Notes: a model not told the origin generated them from the sequence alone. A stretch of DNA of 64,000 nt from JAYOEY01 sp038120295 (GCA_038120295.1 JAYOLL010000005.1:1-64000); one strand, 5' to 3'. Counted from the first letter of the stretch, positions 30,463-40,208 are shown. Made by a program: numbers and translations.

Positions 30463-33054
30463 TCAGGCGGCTTTTGCCTGCTCCCCGTTGATCACCAGCC
30501 CGCCTTCTCCGGCGCCGACCGTCACGATATCTCCGTCATGGATGCGGCCTTCGAGCAGGGCAGTGGCCAGCGGGTTCTGGAGATAGGTCTGGATCGCCCG
30601 CTTGAGCGGCCTGGCGCCATAGACCGGGTCGTAGCCGGTATCGGCAAGCCAGCTGCGCGCCGCCGCATCAAGCCGGAGCTCGATCTTGCGTTCGGCCAGC
30701 ATCGCCAGCAGCCGCTTGAGCTGGATATCGACGATCCCCGCCATGTGCTCGCGGGCGAGCCTGTGGAACAGCAGGATCTCGTCGACCCGGTTGAGGAACT
30801 CCGGCCGGAATGCGGCGCGGACGACCTCCATCACCTGTTCGCGGACCTCCGACGAATCGGCGTCCTCCGGCTGGGCGGCGAGAATGTCGCTGCCCAGGTT
30901 GGATGTCAGGACGATCAGCGTGTTGCGGAAATCGACCGTGCGGCCCTGGCCGTCGGTCAGCCGCCCGTCATCGAGCACCTGAAGCAGCACGTTGAAGACG
31001 TCCGGGTGCGCCTTTTCGATTTCGTCGAACAGGATCACCTGATAGGGCCGGCGGCGAACCGCCTCGGTCAGGGCGCCCCCTTCGTCGTAACCGACATAGC
31101 CGGGCGGTGCGCCGATCAACCGGGCCACCGAGTGCTTCTCCATGTATTCCGACATGTCGACGCGGATCATCGCCTGGTCGTCGTCGAACAGGAATTCGGC
31201 GAGCGCCTTGGTCAGCTCCGTCTTGCCGACGCCAGTCGGCCCGAGGAAGATGAACGAGCCAATGGGCCGGTTGGGATCCTGCAGCCCGGCGCGAGCGCGC
31301 CTGACCGCCTCGCTGACCGCGCGAATGGCCTCATTCTGTCCGATCACCCGCTGACCGAGCGAATCTTCCATCGCCAGCAGCTTTTCGCGCTCGCCTTCAA
31401 GCATCTTGTCGACCGGGACGCCGGTCCAGCGAGACACCACGGCAGCGATGTCTGAGTCCTTGACCTCCTCGCGCAGCAGCGAGGTGCTGTCCTCGTCGCC
31501 GCTCGAAGCGGCCTTCTGCTCCAGCTCGGGGATGACGCCGTACATCAGCTCGCCGGCGCGGGCCAGATCTCCCTCGCGCTGGGCGCGTTCAAGCGCCTGG
31601 CGGGCCTGGTCGAGCTCCTCGCTGACTTTCTGCGAGCCGGCGATCTTCTCTTTCTCCGCCTGCCAGATTTCGGTCAGCCCGTCGGCCTTCGACTGGAGCT
31701 CCTCAAGTTCGACCTCCAGCTTCTCGAGCCGGTCCTTCGATCCGCTGTCGGATTCCTTCTTAAGCGCCTCGCGCTCGATCTTGAGCTGGATGATGCGCCT
31801 GTCGAGCTCGTCGATCTCTTCCGGCTTGGAATCGACCTCCATGCGGAGCCGCGACGCCGCCTCATCGACCAGGTCGATCGCCTTGTCTGGCAGGAAACGG
31901 TCGGTGATGTAGCGGTTGGACAGGGTCGCTGCGGCAACGATCGCACCGTCGGTGATACGAACGCCGTGATGGACCTCGTATTTCTCCTTCAGCCCGCGCA
32001 GGATCGAAATCGTGTCCTCGACGGACGGCTGGGAAACGAACACCGACTGGAAACGCCGCGCCAGCGCCGCATCCTTTTCGACATGCTTGCGGTACTCATC
32101 GAGCGTGGTTGCGCCGATACAGTGCAGCTCGCCGCGCGCCAGGGCCGGTTTGAGCATGTTGGAGGCATCCATTGCGCCTTCCGACGCCCCGGCGCCGACC
32201 AGCGTGTGCAACTCGTCGATGAACAGGATGATCTCGCCCTCGCAGGCGGAGACTTCCTGCAGGACGGCCTTGAGCCGTTCCTCGAATTCGCCGCGGAATT
32301 TCGCGCCGGCAATCAGCGCCCCGAGATCGAGCGACATCAGCCGCTTGTTGCGCAGACCCTCAGGCACGTCGCCCTTGACGATCCGCTGGGCGAGCCCTTC
32401 GACGATGGCGGTCTTGCCGACGCCGGGTTCGCCGATCAGAACGGGATTGTTCTTGGTGCGCCGCGCCAGAACCTGGACCGTCCGGCGGATCTCCTCGTCC
32501 CGCCCGATGACCGGGTCGAGCTTGCCCTCTCGGGCGTGTTCGGTCACGTCGACGGCGTACTTCTTCAGCGCGTCGTATCCGGATTCGGCTGTCGCGCTGT
32601 CGGCGGTGCGGCCCTTGCGAACCTGTTCGATGGCGGCGTTCAGGCTCTGCGGCGAAACACCGGCATCGGCCAGTATTTTCGCAGATGGCGTTCCCGCCGA
32701 CAGAGCGAGCGCCAGCAGAAGGCGCTCGGCGGTGACGAAACTGTCGCCGGCCTTCTCGGCGACCTGTTCGGCCTGTTCGAACAGGCGCGCGGTCTCGGGC
32801 GCCAGATAGACCTGGCCCGCGCCGGACCCTTCGACTTGCGGGATAGCGTCGAGCGCCGACTCTGTGCCAGTCAACGCCTTCTTCGCATCACCGCCCGCGG
32901 CCCCGACCAGGCCAGCAGCGAGACCTTCCTTGTCGTCGAGAAGAACTTTGAGAATATGCTCGGGCGTCAACCGCTGATGATTGCTGCGTAGTGCGAGCGT
33001 CTGGGCGGCCTGAATAAACCCACGGGACCGTTCCGTGTAATTTTCGAACTCCAT
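30463..33054 (-). CDS. clpB: Chaperone ClpB (AAA+ disaggregase)
   Basis: 863 residues, full family length. It has an N-terminal Clp_N repeat domain (1-145), AAA1 with Walker A GEPGVGKT (208-215), a coiled-coil M domain of about 120 residues (IDELDRRIIQLKIEREALKKE...) and AAA2 with GPTGVGKTEL near 604. A C-terminal small domain ends in a short tail. It lacks the ClpP-binding loop as expected. With DnaK/J it resolubilises aggregated proteins. A sigma-32-like promoter lies about 85 bp upstream, so heat-shock control is likely. Confidence 0.97.
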   Translation of the reverse strand: MEFENYTERSRGFIQAAQTLALRSNHQRLTPEHILKVLLDDKEGLAAGLVGAAGGDAKKALTGTESALDAIPQVEGSGAGQVYLAPETARLFEQAEQVAEKAGDSFVTAERLLLALALSAGTPSAKILADAGVSPQSLNAAIEQVRKGRTADSATAESGYDALKKYAVDVTEHAREGKLDPVIGRDEEIRRTVQVLARRTKNNPVLIGEPGVGKTAIVEGLAQRIVKGDVPEGLRNKRLMSLDLGALIAGAKFRGEFEERLKAVLQEVSACEGEIILFIDELHTLVGAGASEGAMDASNMLKPALARGELHCIGATTLDEYRKHVEKDAALARRFQSVFVSQPSVEDTISILRGLKEKYEVHHGVRITDGAIVAAATLSNRYITDRFLPDKAIDLVDEAASRLRMEVDSKPEEIDELDRRIIQLKIEREALKKESDSGSKDRLEKLEVELEELQSKADGLTEIWQAEKEKIAGSQKVSEELDQARQALERAQREGDLARAGELMYGVIPELEQKAASSGDEDSTSLLREEVKDSDIAAVVSRWTGVPVDKMLEGEREKLLAMEDSLGQRVIGQNEAIRAVSEAVRRARAGLQDPNRPIGSFIFLGPTGVGKTELTKALAEFLFDDDQAMIRVDMSEYMEKHSVARLIGAPPGYVGYDEGGALTEAVRRRPYQVILFDEIEKAHPDVFNVLLQVLDDGRLTDGQGRTVDFRNTLIVLTSNLGSDILAAQPEDADSSEVREQVMEVVRAAFRPEFLNRVDEILLFHRLAREHMAGIVDIQLKRLLAMLAERKIELRLDAAARSWLADTGYDPVYGARPLKRAIQTYLQNPLATALLEGRIHDGDIVTVGAGEGGLVINGEQAKAA

Positions 33055-33146
33055 TTGGCAACTCCCTCCAGAGACATTGCGTAAACTGCCCCCTTAACAG
33101 GCGGGCAAACCTCGTTGGCGGGACCCTGAAAGGCGTCCCAACCGAT

Positions 33147-33175
33147 ATATGGGAATGACGAGCCCTGCCAGCAAG
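33147..33175 (-). promoter_or_regulatory. Predicted heat-shock (sigma-32) promoter of clpB
   Basis: Minus strand: CTTGC (33175-33171) and TCCCATAT (33154-33147) match the sigma-32 consensus CTTGAA / CCCCATNT with the standard 21-base offset. The start site would fall near 33139, giving a leader of about 85 bases. The rest of 33055-33324 contains no gene. Confidence 0.5.
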
Positions 33176-33324
33176 GCTTCGCACCCGACGCTTCAGACGC
33201 GTACGTCAATGCTGGCCAGACCAGCCTGAAGGAAAAATTTGAAGGAATTATTGCCCCGAAGACATTCGGGGTCGACACCCGCTTCCGGGTACGACGCCTG
33301 CCTCGCAGGGCCGCGGAACGCCCG

Positions 33325-33978
33325 TCAGCCGGCGGCGTCGCTCGCTTCAGGCGCTTCGACCGACTGTTCGGCAGCCGGTTCGCGCCGCGGACGGCGGCGG
33401 CGCGGACGTGCAGCGCGCGCGGCGATATCCGCAGGGTTCATGCTATCTGCAACAGTTTCCGTGGCCGTTTCTGTGGCCGTTTCATCTGCTGTCGCTGTCG
33501 GCGCTGAATCCTCAGCCTTCCCGTCTTCGGCAGCAGGATCGGCAGGTTGCGCCCCGTTTCCGTTAGCGGAAGCCGCCTGCTCGTCGGCACCGTTCTCCGA
33601 TGCCTGTTGCCGTCCGTTCTCGTTGCTGCGACTGCGGCGGTCGGGGCGGCCCGAATTCTGCCCGGAAATCTGTTGGCCACTCTGATTTGCGTTCTGGTCG
33701 CCGTCCTGCCGGTTGGCTTCTGCGCGCGCTTCGGCCGCGGCGCTCATGATACGAAAATAATGTTCGGCGTGCTGATAGTAGTTTTCCGCCATAACCGGAT
33801 CGCCCGCCGTCGCCGCTTCACGCGCCAGCGTCTGGTATTTCTCGACAAGCTGGCTCGCGTTGCCGCGAACCTTCGCCTCGGGTCCGTTGCTGTCAAAATG
33901 CTGGGAGTTCGACTGCCCGCCCCGGCGTCCCCCGTTCCCCCGGCCTCTCATTCGCCGGTTGTTAGGACCTGATCTCAT
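33325..33978 (-). CDS. DUF4167 domain protein, RG-rich
   Basis: 217 residues. An Arg/Gly-rich N-terminus (NNRRMRGRGNGGRRGG) leads into the conserved DUF4167 helix pair (SNGPEAKVRGNASQLVEKYQTLAREAATAGDPVMAENYYQHAEHYFRIM). A long Glu/Ala/Thr/Gln low-complexity region and a basic PRRRRPRREP patch near the end follow. The family is nearly confined to alphaproteobacteria and sits next to prmC, as here. The RG tract suggests RNA binding, perhaps ribosome-linked. Function is not established. Start 33978 is the conserved one. Confidence 0.88.
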   Translation of the reverse strand: MRSGPNNRRMRGRGNGGRRGGQSNSQHFDSNGPEAKVRGNASQLVEKYQTLAREAATAGDPVMAENYYQHAEHYFRIMSAAAEARAEANRQDGDQNANQSGQQISGQNSGRPDRRSRSNENGRQQASENGADEQAASANGNGAQPADPAAEDGKAEDSAPTATADETATETATETVADSMNPADIAARAARPRRRRPRREPAAEQSVEAPEASDAAG

Positions 33979-34256
33979 CGTATCGTTCCGATTGTTGTCC
34001 TTGATATCGTCTCTTTCGCCCCGCAAGCGAGACAACGCAACCTACTGTCGTCAGTTTCCGGTCAAAATCCCGAAATCTCCCCCGACCGTTTTCAGGACGG
34101 CAACAACCAAAACCGGTGGAGAAAGACCGTTACTTACGGTCATTCCTGTCTCTGCATGTGCAGCTGTTTCAGGGTCCAGCGGGCGAGATGCTGTAAGCAG
34201 TTCCAATCGCCCTGCAGCTAACCTAGAGCGGATCGCCCTCGTTTCCAACCCTTTTT

Positions 34257-35120
34257 TTAGGCTGCGGATTCGCCCACCGCATGGACAAAAACACCGGCTC
34301 TCGGGATGCCGCCGAGATCGGTGCGGCGCTCGCGCTCGCACAGTCCGGCACATGCAAACAGGTTCGCGATTTCATCCATCTGTCCGGCGCCCGCCTCGAC
34401 AACCGCCGCGCCGCCGGGCGCAAGGAGCCGGAAGATATCGGGAGCCACAGCGCGATAGGCGTCGAGTCCGTCCGGCCCGCCGTCGAGCGCCAGCACGGGC
34501 TCGTATCGCGACACCTCCGGCGCGAGCGCATCGATTGCACCGCTCTCGATATAGGGGGGGTTGCACAGGACCAGATCGAACTGGCCATCGATACCCTGTC
34601 CCCACGAACCGATTGCGAATTCAGCTCGGCTCGACAGACCGCTGGCTTCAGCGTTGCGTCTCGCAACCGCCAGGGCGCCGGGCGACAGATCGACGCCGAT
34701 ACCGGTCGCGTTGGGCCGCTCAGCAAGAACAGACAACAGGAGGCAACCGCTACCCACCCCGAGATCGAGAACCCGGATTGCAGCGTCCTGGGCGGGAAAC
34801 AGGTCAAGCGCCGCTTCGATCAGGGACTCGGAATCCGGCCTCGGATCGAGCACGTCGCGCCCGACCTCGAAATCGAGCGTCCAGAACCCGCGCCTCCCGG
34901 TCAGGTGCGACAGAGGCTCGTGCGCCGCGCGGCGGTCGACCAGCGACAGAAACGTATTGGCGGCGATCTTGCCGACCGGACGTTCGGGATCGACGGCGAG
35001 ATCATTCCGCGTCCATCCGGCGGCATGCAGGAGGATAAGACGCGCATCGCCGGCGGGGTTTTCGACGCCGGCAGCGCCGAGACGCCGCGTACCCTCCGCC
35101 AGCAGCGACGTGGCCTTCAT
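34257..35120 (-). CDS. prmC: Peptide chain release factor N5-glutamine methyltransferase
   Basis: 287 residues. It methylates the Gln of the GGQ motif in release factors. The SAM site VLDLGVGSGCLLLSVL, acidic GIGVDLSPGAL and the signature NPPYIES are present, as is the N-terminal helical RF-binding domain (PLSHLTGRRGFWTLDFEVGRDVLDPRPDSE). It overlaps prfA by four bases (ATGA), so enzyme and substrate are made from one message. A 278-bp spacer without clear features follows before the DUF4167 gene. Confidence 0.95.
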   Translation of the reverse strand: MKATSLLAEGTRRLGAAGVENPAGDARLILLHAAGWTRNDLAVDPERPVGKIAANTFLSLVDRRAAHEPLSHLTGRRGFWTLDFEVGRDVLDPRPDSESLIEAALDLFPAQDAAIRVLDLGVGSGCLLLSVLAERPNATGIGVDLSPGALAVARRNAEASGLSSRAEFAIGSWGQGIDGQFDLVLCNPPYIESGAIDALAPEVSRYEPVLALDGGPDGLDAYRAVAPDIFRLLAPGGAAVVEAGAGQMDEIANLFACAGLCERERRTDLGGIPRAGVFVHAVGESAA

Positions 35121-36190
35121 CCCAGATCCGCGAGACGCGCCGCCTGATCTTCGGCAACCAGCGCATCCACGATTTCGTCCAGCGCCTCGCCCTCCAGAAC
35201 GCGATCGAGCTTGTGCAGCGTGAGCGAGATCCGGTGATCGGTCACGCGGCCCTGGGGAAAGTTATACGTCCTGATCCGCTCCGACCGGTCGCCGGAGCCG
35301 ACCTGGCTGCGCCTCGTTTGGGCCCGCTCGTTTTCCATTGCCTGACGTTCCGCCTCGTAAAGCCGGGCACGCAGGATCTTCATCGCCTTGGCGCGGTTCT
35401 TGTGCTGCGATTTCTCATCCTGCTGGGTCACCACGATACCGGTCGGCGCATGGGTAATTCGCACGGCGCTGTCGGTCGTGTTGACGTGCTGTCCGCCTGC
35501 ACCCTGCGACCGGTAGGTATCGATACGAAGGTCCTTGTCATCGATCTGAACGTCGACTTCTTCCGCTTCGGGAAGGACCGCGACGGTCGCTGCCGACGTG
35601 TGGATGCGTCCACCGGATTCTGTTTCCGGGACGCGCTGAACACGATGGACGCCTGATTCGAACTTGAGCCGGGCGAACACACCTTTGCCGGAAATCTCGG
35701 CAGTGGCGTCCTTGTAGCCGCCGATCCCGATGTCCGAGACTTCCATCGTCTCGAAACGCCAGCCCTGTTTTTCAGCATAGCGCTGGTACATGCGGAACAG
35801 GTCGGCGGCGAACAGGGCCGCCTCGTCCCCGCCGGTGCCGGCACGCACCTCGAGAATGGCGTTCTTCTCGTCCGCCGCATCCTTGGGCAAGAGAAGAATC
35901 TTCAGGCGGTTCTCGATGTCGGGCAGGCGTTCGCGGGCATCCTTCAGCTCTGCTTCGGCCAGCGCACGCATCTCCTCGTCGCTGTCCGCATCCGACGCCA
36001 TCGCCTCCAGGTCGTCAATTTCCGCTTCAAGGGTGCGTTGCTCCTCGATGCATTCGACAACCGGCGTCAGCTCGGCATATTCCTTCGACAGGCGCACGTA
36101 ATCGTCGGCGCCGCCGCCGTCGCCCGCTGACATGAGCGTGGCGAGTTCGTCCCGCCGCGCAACCAGGGCATCGAGTTTTTCATCCATCAT
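35117..36190 (-). CDS. prfA: Peptide chain release factor 1
   Basis: 357 residues, normal RF1 length. The catalytic loop is RSQGAGGQHVNTTDSAV (GGQ), and the downstream HKNRAKAMKILRARLYE is conserved. Translation starts at ATG 36190 or 36187, both inside the last 11 bases of hemA, with GAGAGGACG upstream. This is the order hemA-prfA-prmC known from gammaproteobacteria. Confidence 0.96.
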   Translation of the reverse strand: MMDEKLDALVARRDELATLMSAGDGGGADDYVRLSKEYAELTPVVECIEEQRTLEAEIDDLEAMASDADSDEEMRALAEAELKDARERLPDIENRLKILLLPKDAADEKNAILEVRAGTGGDEAALFAADLFRMYQRYAEKQGWRFETMEVSDIGIGGYKDATAEISGKGVFARLKFESGVHRVQRVPETESGGRIHTSAATVAVLPEAEEVDVQIDDKDLRIDTYRSQGAGGQHVNTTDSAVRITHAPTGIVVTQQDEKSQHKNRAKAMKILRARLYEAERQAMENERAQTRRSQVGSGDRSERIRTYNFPQGRVTDHRISLTLHKLDRVLEGEALDEIVDALVAEDQAARLADLG

Positions 36191-37481
36191 TTTTTTCGTC
36201 CTCTCCGTCCGCGTCTCCGACCGGCCCGCCTCCGATCGGAATATCGAAAAGCCGCCCCAGAAGGGCGCGCGCCTGTTCGACAGAGCCATCGCCCGCCATC
36301 CGCCGCAAAGCCGAAGAAGGCTCGTGCAACAGCCGATTGATTAAAAGCTCCGTCGCACGGTCCGCATCGCCGGGCGCATCGCGCAACGCCTGTCTGCGCG
36401 CTGCTTCGAACGCCCCCCTGAGCGCCGTCACCAGAGGGTCGGCGTCCCGGCCCGCCTCGTCGAGAAGAAACCGCGCGACTTCCTCATCGACAATCGCGCG
36501 CGCAGCAACCGCTTCGCTATCGCGGACCGAGCGTCCTTCGCTCGCCACCGCTTCCAGATCGTCGATGTCATACAGGAACGCGCCGTCGAGATCGTTGACC
36601 GCCGCCTCAATGTCGCCCGGCACGCTGGCGTCAATCAGAAAAACCGGCTTCCGACGCCGACTGGCAATGGCCTCCCGAACGGCGTCCCCGGAAATTTCGG
36701 GCCGCCCGGCGCCGAGAGCGCTAATGACGATATCGGCGCCGGACAGAAGCCCCCCGAGTTCTTCGAACAGGCCGTAATGGCCGCCGAGCTGACGGGAGAG
36801 GCTCTGCGCCTGGGAAGCGATCCTGGCCGTAACGGTCAGCCGGTCGAGTCCGGCCGCGCGCAAATGGTCGGCGATCATACAGCCCATTTCGCCGCCGCCG
36901 ACCAGAAGCGCCGACGCCGTCGACAGCTCGCCATGGATATTGCGCGCGATTCTTTCGGCAGACGCGGCAATCGATACCGGCCGTTCGCCGATCGCCGTTT
37001 CGGTGCGCACCCGCTTCGCCGCGTGGTAGGCGCCGGACAGGGCGGCGTCGAGCGTCGGATCGATCATGCCTGCCTCGCGCGCTATCCGGTCGCCGGCCCG
37101 AACCTGCCCCAGAACCTGAGGTTCGCCGACGATCAGACTCTCGAGCGAGGACGCGACCGAAAACAGATGCTGCAGGGCCGCCCGGCCTGCAAGCCGGATA
37201 CACTGTTCGTCCAGATCGGCCCTCGGCACGCCGCTACGCGATGACAGCGTATCAAGGATGATACCTGCGGCGCGATCCGAATCCTCGTCCGCCGCCATGA
37301 CCTCCACCCGGTCGCAGGTCGCCAGCGCCAGCGCCGCGGCGATCCCGTCCTGACGCAGTCGGGACAGAAAGGCCGGAGTCTCTGCCGGTTCGAAATAAAG
37401 CCGTTCCCGCAGCGAGGCGCTGCTTGATCGATGATTGGCCCCGACCATGAGCAGTCGGGCCGTTCCCGAACCTGCTGTCAT
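36180..37481 (-). CDS. hemA: Glutamyl-tRNA reductase (C5 pathway), divergent
   Basis: 433 residues. Family signatures: VGANHRSSSASLRERLYF, the catalytic Cys56 in ALATCDRVEVM (usual STCNR), SLESLIVGEPQVLGQVR, VGGGEMGCMIADHL for NADPH, and VFLIDASVPGDIEAAV (usual VDIAVPRDVE). It reduces Glu-tRNA(Glu) to glutamate-1-semialdehyde, the first step of tetrapyrrole synthesis in C5 organisms. Alphaproteobacteria normally use ALA synthase instead, so its presence is unexpected. The Ser/Asn to Ala/Asp changes at the active site and the loss of Arg in VPRD leave some doubt about activity. It starts five bases after hisS and overlaps prfA. Confidence 0.88.
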   Translation of the reverse strand: MTAGSGTARLLMVGANHRSSSASLRERLYFEPAETPAFLSRLRQDGIAAALALATCDRVEVMAADEDSDRAAGIILDTLSSRSGVPRADLDEQCIRLAGRAALQHLFSVASSLESLIVGEPQVLGQVRAGDRIAREAGMIDPTLDAALSGAYHAAKRVRTETAIGERPVSIAASAERIARNIHGELSTASALLVGGGEMGCMIADHLRAAGLDRLTVTARIASQAQSLSRQLGGHYGLFEELGGLLSGADIVISALGAGRPEISGDAVREAIASRRRKPVFLIDASVPGDIEAAVNDLDGAFLYDIDDLEAVASEGRSVRDSEAVAARAIVDEEVARFLLDEAGRDADPLVTALRGAFEAARRQALRDAPGDADRATELLINRLLHEPSSALRRMAGDGSVEQARALLGRLFDIPIGGGPVGDADGEDEKNDG

Positions 37482-37486
37482 GGGCG

Positions 37487-38731
37487 CTACCGGTAGGCGG
37501 TAAGATGCCCGGCGAGACCGTCGAGTGGCGCTTCGGTCTGCGTTCCGTCATCCAGATTGCGGATCGACACAGACCCGCGCGCGACCTCGTCGGGCCCGAG
37601 AATGACCGCCGCGCAGGCATTCACCCCGTTGGCGCGTTTGAGACGTTTGCTCATATTGCCGCGGAAGGCGAGCTCGACGACGAAGCCGTCGCGGCGCAGA
37701 TCGTAGGCGAGTTTCGTCGCAAGAGAATCCTGCTCGCGGGAGACCGGTACGATGGCGACCGGCCGTTTTGCGGCAGGCGCCTCGCCCGCCAACAGCGCAA
37801 GCCGCTCGATTCCGGCAGCCCAGCCGACGCCCGTCGTCGCGCGCCCGCCCATCTGACCGATCAGCCCGTCATACCGCCCTCCGGCCAGGACCGTACCCTG
37901 CGCGCCGAGCGCCTGAGTGGTGAATTCGAACGCGGTATGGCAGTAGTAATCGAGCCCCCGCACCAGTCGTGAGTTCAACGTAAAGCCAATACCCAACGCA
38001 GACAGCCCTTCCTTGACAGCGTCGAAGAACGCGAGCGATTCCGCATCGAGGCTGTCGTCGAACTCAGGCGCTCCCGCGACGATATCCCGGTCGCCCTCAT
38101 TCTTGGAATCGAGAATGCGGAGCGGGTTGCGGTCAAGCCGCGCCCGGCTGTCTTCCGACAGATCGTTACGGTGATCGGACAGATACGCCACCAGCACATC
38201 GCGATACGCAGCGCGGCTTTCCGTATTACCGAGCGTGTTGAGCTCCAGGGTCGTGCTGTCGGCAAGCCCGAGCGCCTCCAGCAGAAGCGCACCCAGCGCG
38301 ATCACCTCGATATCGCCTTCGGGGTCGTCCACCCCGAGAAGCTCGACACCGATCTGATGGAACTGGCGGTAGCGCCCTTTCTGCGGCCTCTCATAGCGGA
38401 ACATCGGGCCCTGATAGAAAAACTTCAGCGGCAGGTTCTGCGCCAGCCCGCCGGAAATAAACATGCGCGCCACCCCGGCCGTGCCTTCCGGCCGCAGTGT
38501 GACCTCGTCGCCCCCCTTGTCGGTGAAGCTGTACATCTCCTTGGTCACGACATCGGACGTATCGCCGAGGGTGCGGCGGAACACATCGGAAAACTCGAAA
38601 ATCGGCGTCGCGATTTCCTCGAACCCGAACCGCTCGGCGATCTGACGGCCTGTTTCCTCGACGCGGCGGTGCGCCCGCCGCTCTTCGGGCAGGATGTCGC
38701 GCGTTCCTCTTACGGGCTGTAGACCGGCCAT
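37487..38731 (-). CDS. hisS: Histidyl-tRNA synthetase
   Basis: 414 residues, class II synthetase. QPVRGTRDILPEE at the start, motif 2 region FFYQGPMFRYERPQKGRYRQFHQIGVELLG, LVRGLDYYCHTAFEF and AGGRYDGLIGQMGG are typical. A C-terminal anticodon-binding domain (KRPVAIVPVSREQDSLATKLAYDLRRDGF) ends the protein. It leads directly into hemA (5 bp). Many relatives have ispG between rodZ and hisS; here only 115 bp without a gene are found. Confidence 0.97.
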   Translation of the reverse strand: MAGLQPVRGTRDILPEERRAHRRVEETGRQIAERFGFEEIATPIFEFSDVFRRTLGDTSDVVTKEMYSFTDKGGDEVTLRPEGTAGVARMFISGGLAQNLPLKFFYQGPMFRYERPQKGRYRQFHQIGVELLGVDDPEGDIEVIALGALLLEALGLADSTTLELNTLGNTESRAAYRDVLVAYLSDHRNDLSEDSRARLDRNPLRILDSKNEGDRDIVAGAPEFDDSLDAESLAFFDAVKEGLSALGIGFTLNSRLVRGLDYYCHTAFEFTTQALGAQGTVLAGGRYDGLIGQMGGRATTGVGWAAGIERLALLAGEAPAAKRPVAIVPVSREQDSLATKLAYDLRRDGFVVELAFRGNMSKRLKRANGVNACAAVILGPDEVARGSVSIRNLDDGTQTEAPLDGLAGHLTAYR

Positions 38732-38846
38732 ATCGTTCTTTCCGTGGGAATTTCTGTTGCTCGGGTTTTGTCCGGATGGGGCCGGCTCAAACTATGAGCG
38801 CGACGCGGGGTAATCAAGAACCGGGAAGTTTTGCGCCGAAGCCCGG

Positions 38847-40208
38847 CTAACGCTGCCCCGGGTTCAGCGCGAGCAGGGCGTCCGGCTCCAGCACCATATT
38901 TCGCCGCACCGCGCCCTGCGGTCCAAGCGGTGCGATAGGCGTTCCGTCGACCAGGATGTCGAGACCGCCTGCGTTCCCGGTCTCGAGAATAACGCCGCGG
39001 CCAGACGGAACCGGATAGGTCTCGCCCCTTTTCATCAGGCCGGAATAGAGCCGTTTGCCATCGCGGTCGCGCAGCTCGACCCAGGTAATCGCGCTGGCCC
39101 GCAGAACCACCCGACGACGTTGCCCGGTCGTTTCTGCAGATGCCGCGGCGCTTCCGGACGTGGAAGGATCGGAAACAGCCGCCGCGGGCGCCTCTGGCGG
39201 GGATGTTGACGCCGGCAGGGCAGACGCGGCCTCAGGGGCCGAATTTTCGCCGACTGCGTTCGAAGCTGGCTCGGTAGCGGCACGAGCGGAGACGGGCGAC
39301 GGCGGCGTATCGGTCCGTTCGGACGAAGTCCCTGTCGCTGTCTGAGCATCCGACGGCGACGGCGTGTCGTTAACCGGGTTCAACGACGGAACCGTTACAG
39401 TGGCCACAGGAGCCTGGCCGGTTTCGGGAACTGGCGTCGCAACCTGCTGGATAGGGGAAGCAGCCTGGGAATCCGCGGGCGTATCAACTGTTGAATCTGC
39501 CGTGGAAACTGCCGCGGAAATGGGCGGGGACGATTCAGGGACGGGCGACGGCATGGAGTCGGACGGCGATTTCACGTCAGGCGCTGCAGCGCTTTCCGAT
39601 GCAGGCGGCGCGGGATCAGCCGATTCAGCGGGCGATGACGCCGAAGGTTCTTTCACGGATTGACCGGTATCCGGCGACGCCGCGACCGTTTTATCGCCTG
39701 CAGGCGGCACATCGTTTGAGCCGTTCAGCCCGACCATTTCCGCAAGCCGGTCCGGAAGGCTGGAGACGACCTCGACAGGGTCCCGCCCATCGATTGTCAG
39801 ATAATACCAGCCGCCATAGACCGTCAGAGCGAGGATCGCCGCGACCAGCAGAATAAAACCTGTCGGGAGCCGCGCCTCGACAACCGGCGAGGGCGGCACG
39901 AGCGCCGTCTGGGCCGGCTGATCCCCCGTGATATCGCGATAGCGGCGCATGACCTCGCCGATATCGAGTCCGAGATAATCTGCGTAGGCGCGTATGAAGC
40001 CGGTCGCGTATGTACGACCGGGAAGAGCGTTAAACCGCCCGTCTTCGATGGCCTGCAGGTAGATCTGACGAATTTTCAGGATGGCGGCGACGTCAGCGAG
40101 CTCAAGATTATGGGCGCGCCGCATCTCTCGCATCGAGGCGCCGAATTCGACCGCCTGACGCGCGGTATCCGCCGAGGGGGCGCTGATTGCCGTACCGGAC
40201 TCTGCCAA
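38847..40208 (-). CDS. rodZ: RodZ-like cytoskeletal/HTH membrane protein
   Basis: 453 residues. A cytosolic HTH_25 domain (about 22-95, MREMRRAHNLELADVAAILKI) is followed by one membrane helix (LPTGFILLVAAILALTVYGGWYY, about 115-137). A long Pro/Ala/Ser/Thr-rich periplasmic linker of some 190 residues leads to a DUF4115 domain (ASAITWVELRDRDGKRLYSGLMKRGE). RodZ links MreB to the elongation machinery and sets cell shape. The linker is low complexity and longer than in many relatives. Upstream genes are on the same strand but 179 bp away. Confidence 0.88.
   Translation of the reverse strand: MAESGTAISAPSADTARQAVEFGASMREMRRAHNLELADVAAILKIRQIYLQAIEDGRFNALPGRTYATGFIRAYADYLGLDIGEVMRRYRDITGDQPAQTALVPPSPVVEARLPTGFILLVAAILALTVYGGWYYLTIDGRDPVEVVSSLPDRLAEMVGLNGSNDVPPAGDKTVAASPDTGQSVKEPSASSPAESADPAPPASESAAAPDVKSPSDSMPSPVPESSPPISAAVSTADSTVDTPADSQAASPIQQVATPVPETGQAPVATVTVPSLNPVNDTPSPSDAQTATGTSSERTDTPPSPVSARAATEPASNAVGENSAPEAASALPASTSPPEAPAAAVSDPSTSGSAAASAETTGQRRRVVLRASAITWVELRDRDGKRLYSGLMKRGETYPVPSGRGVILETGNAGGLDILVDGTPIAPLGPQGAVRRNMVLEPDALLALNPGQR

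Noticed and set aside
34051..34256. Possible small gene or RNA between prmC and the DUF4167 gene
   Set aside because: Frames here are short and without RBS; no stable conserved structure or promoter could be identified by eye.
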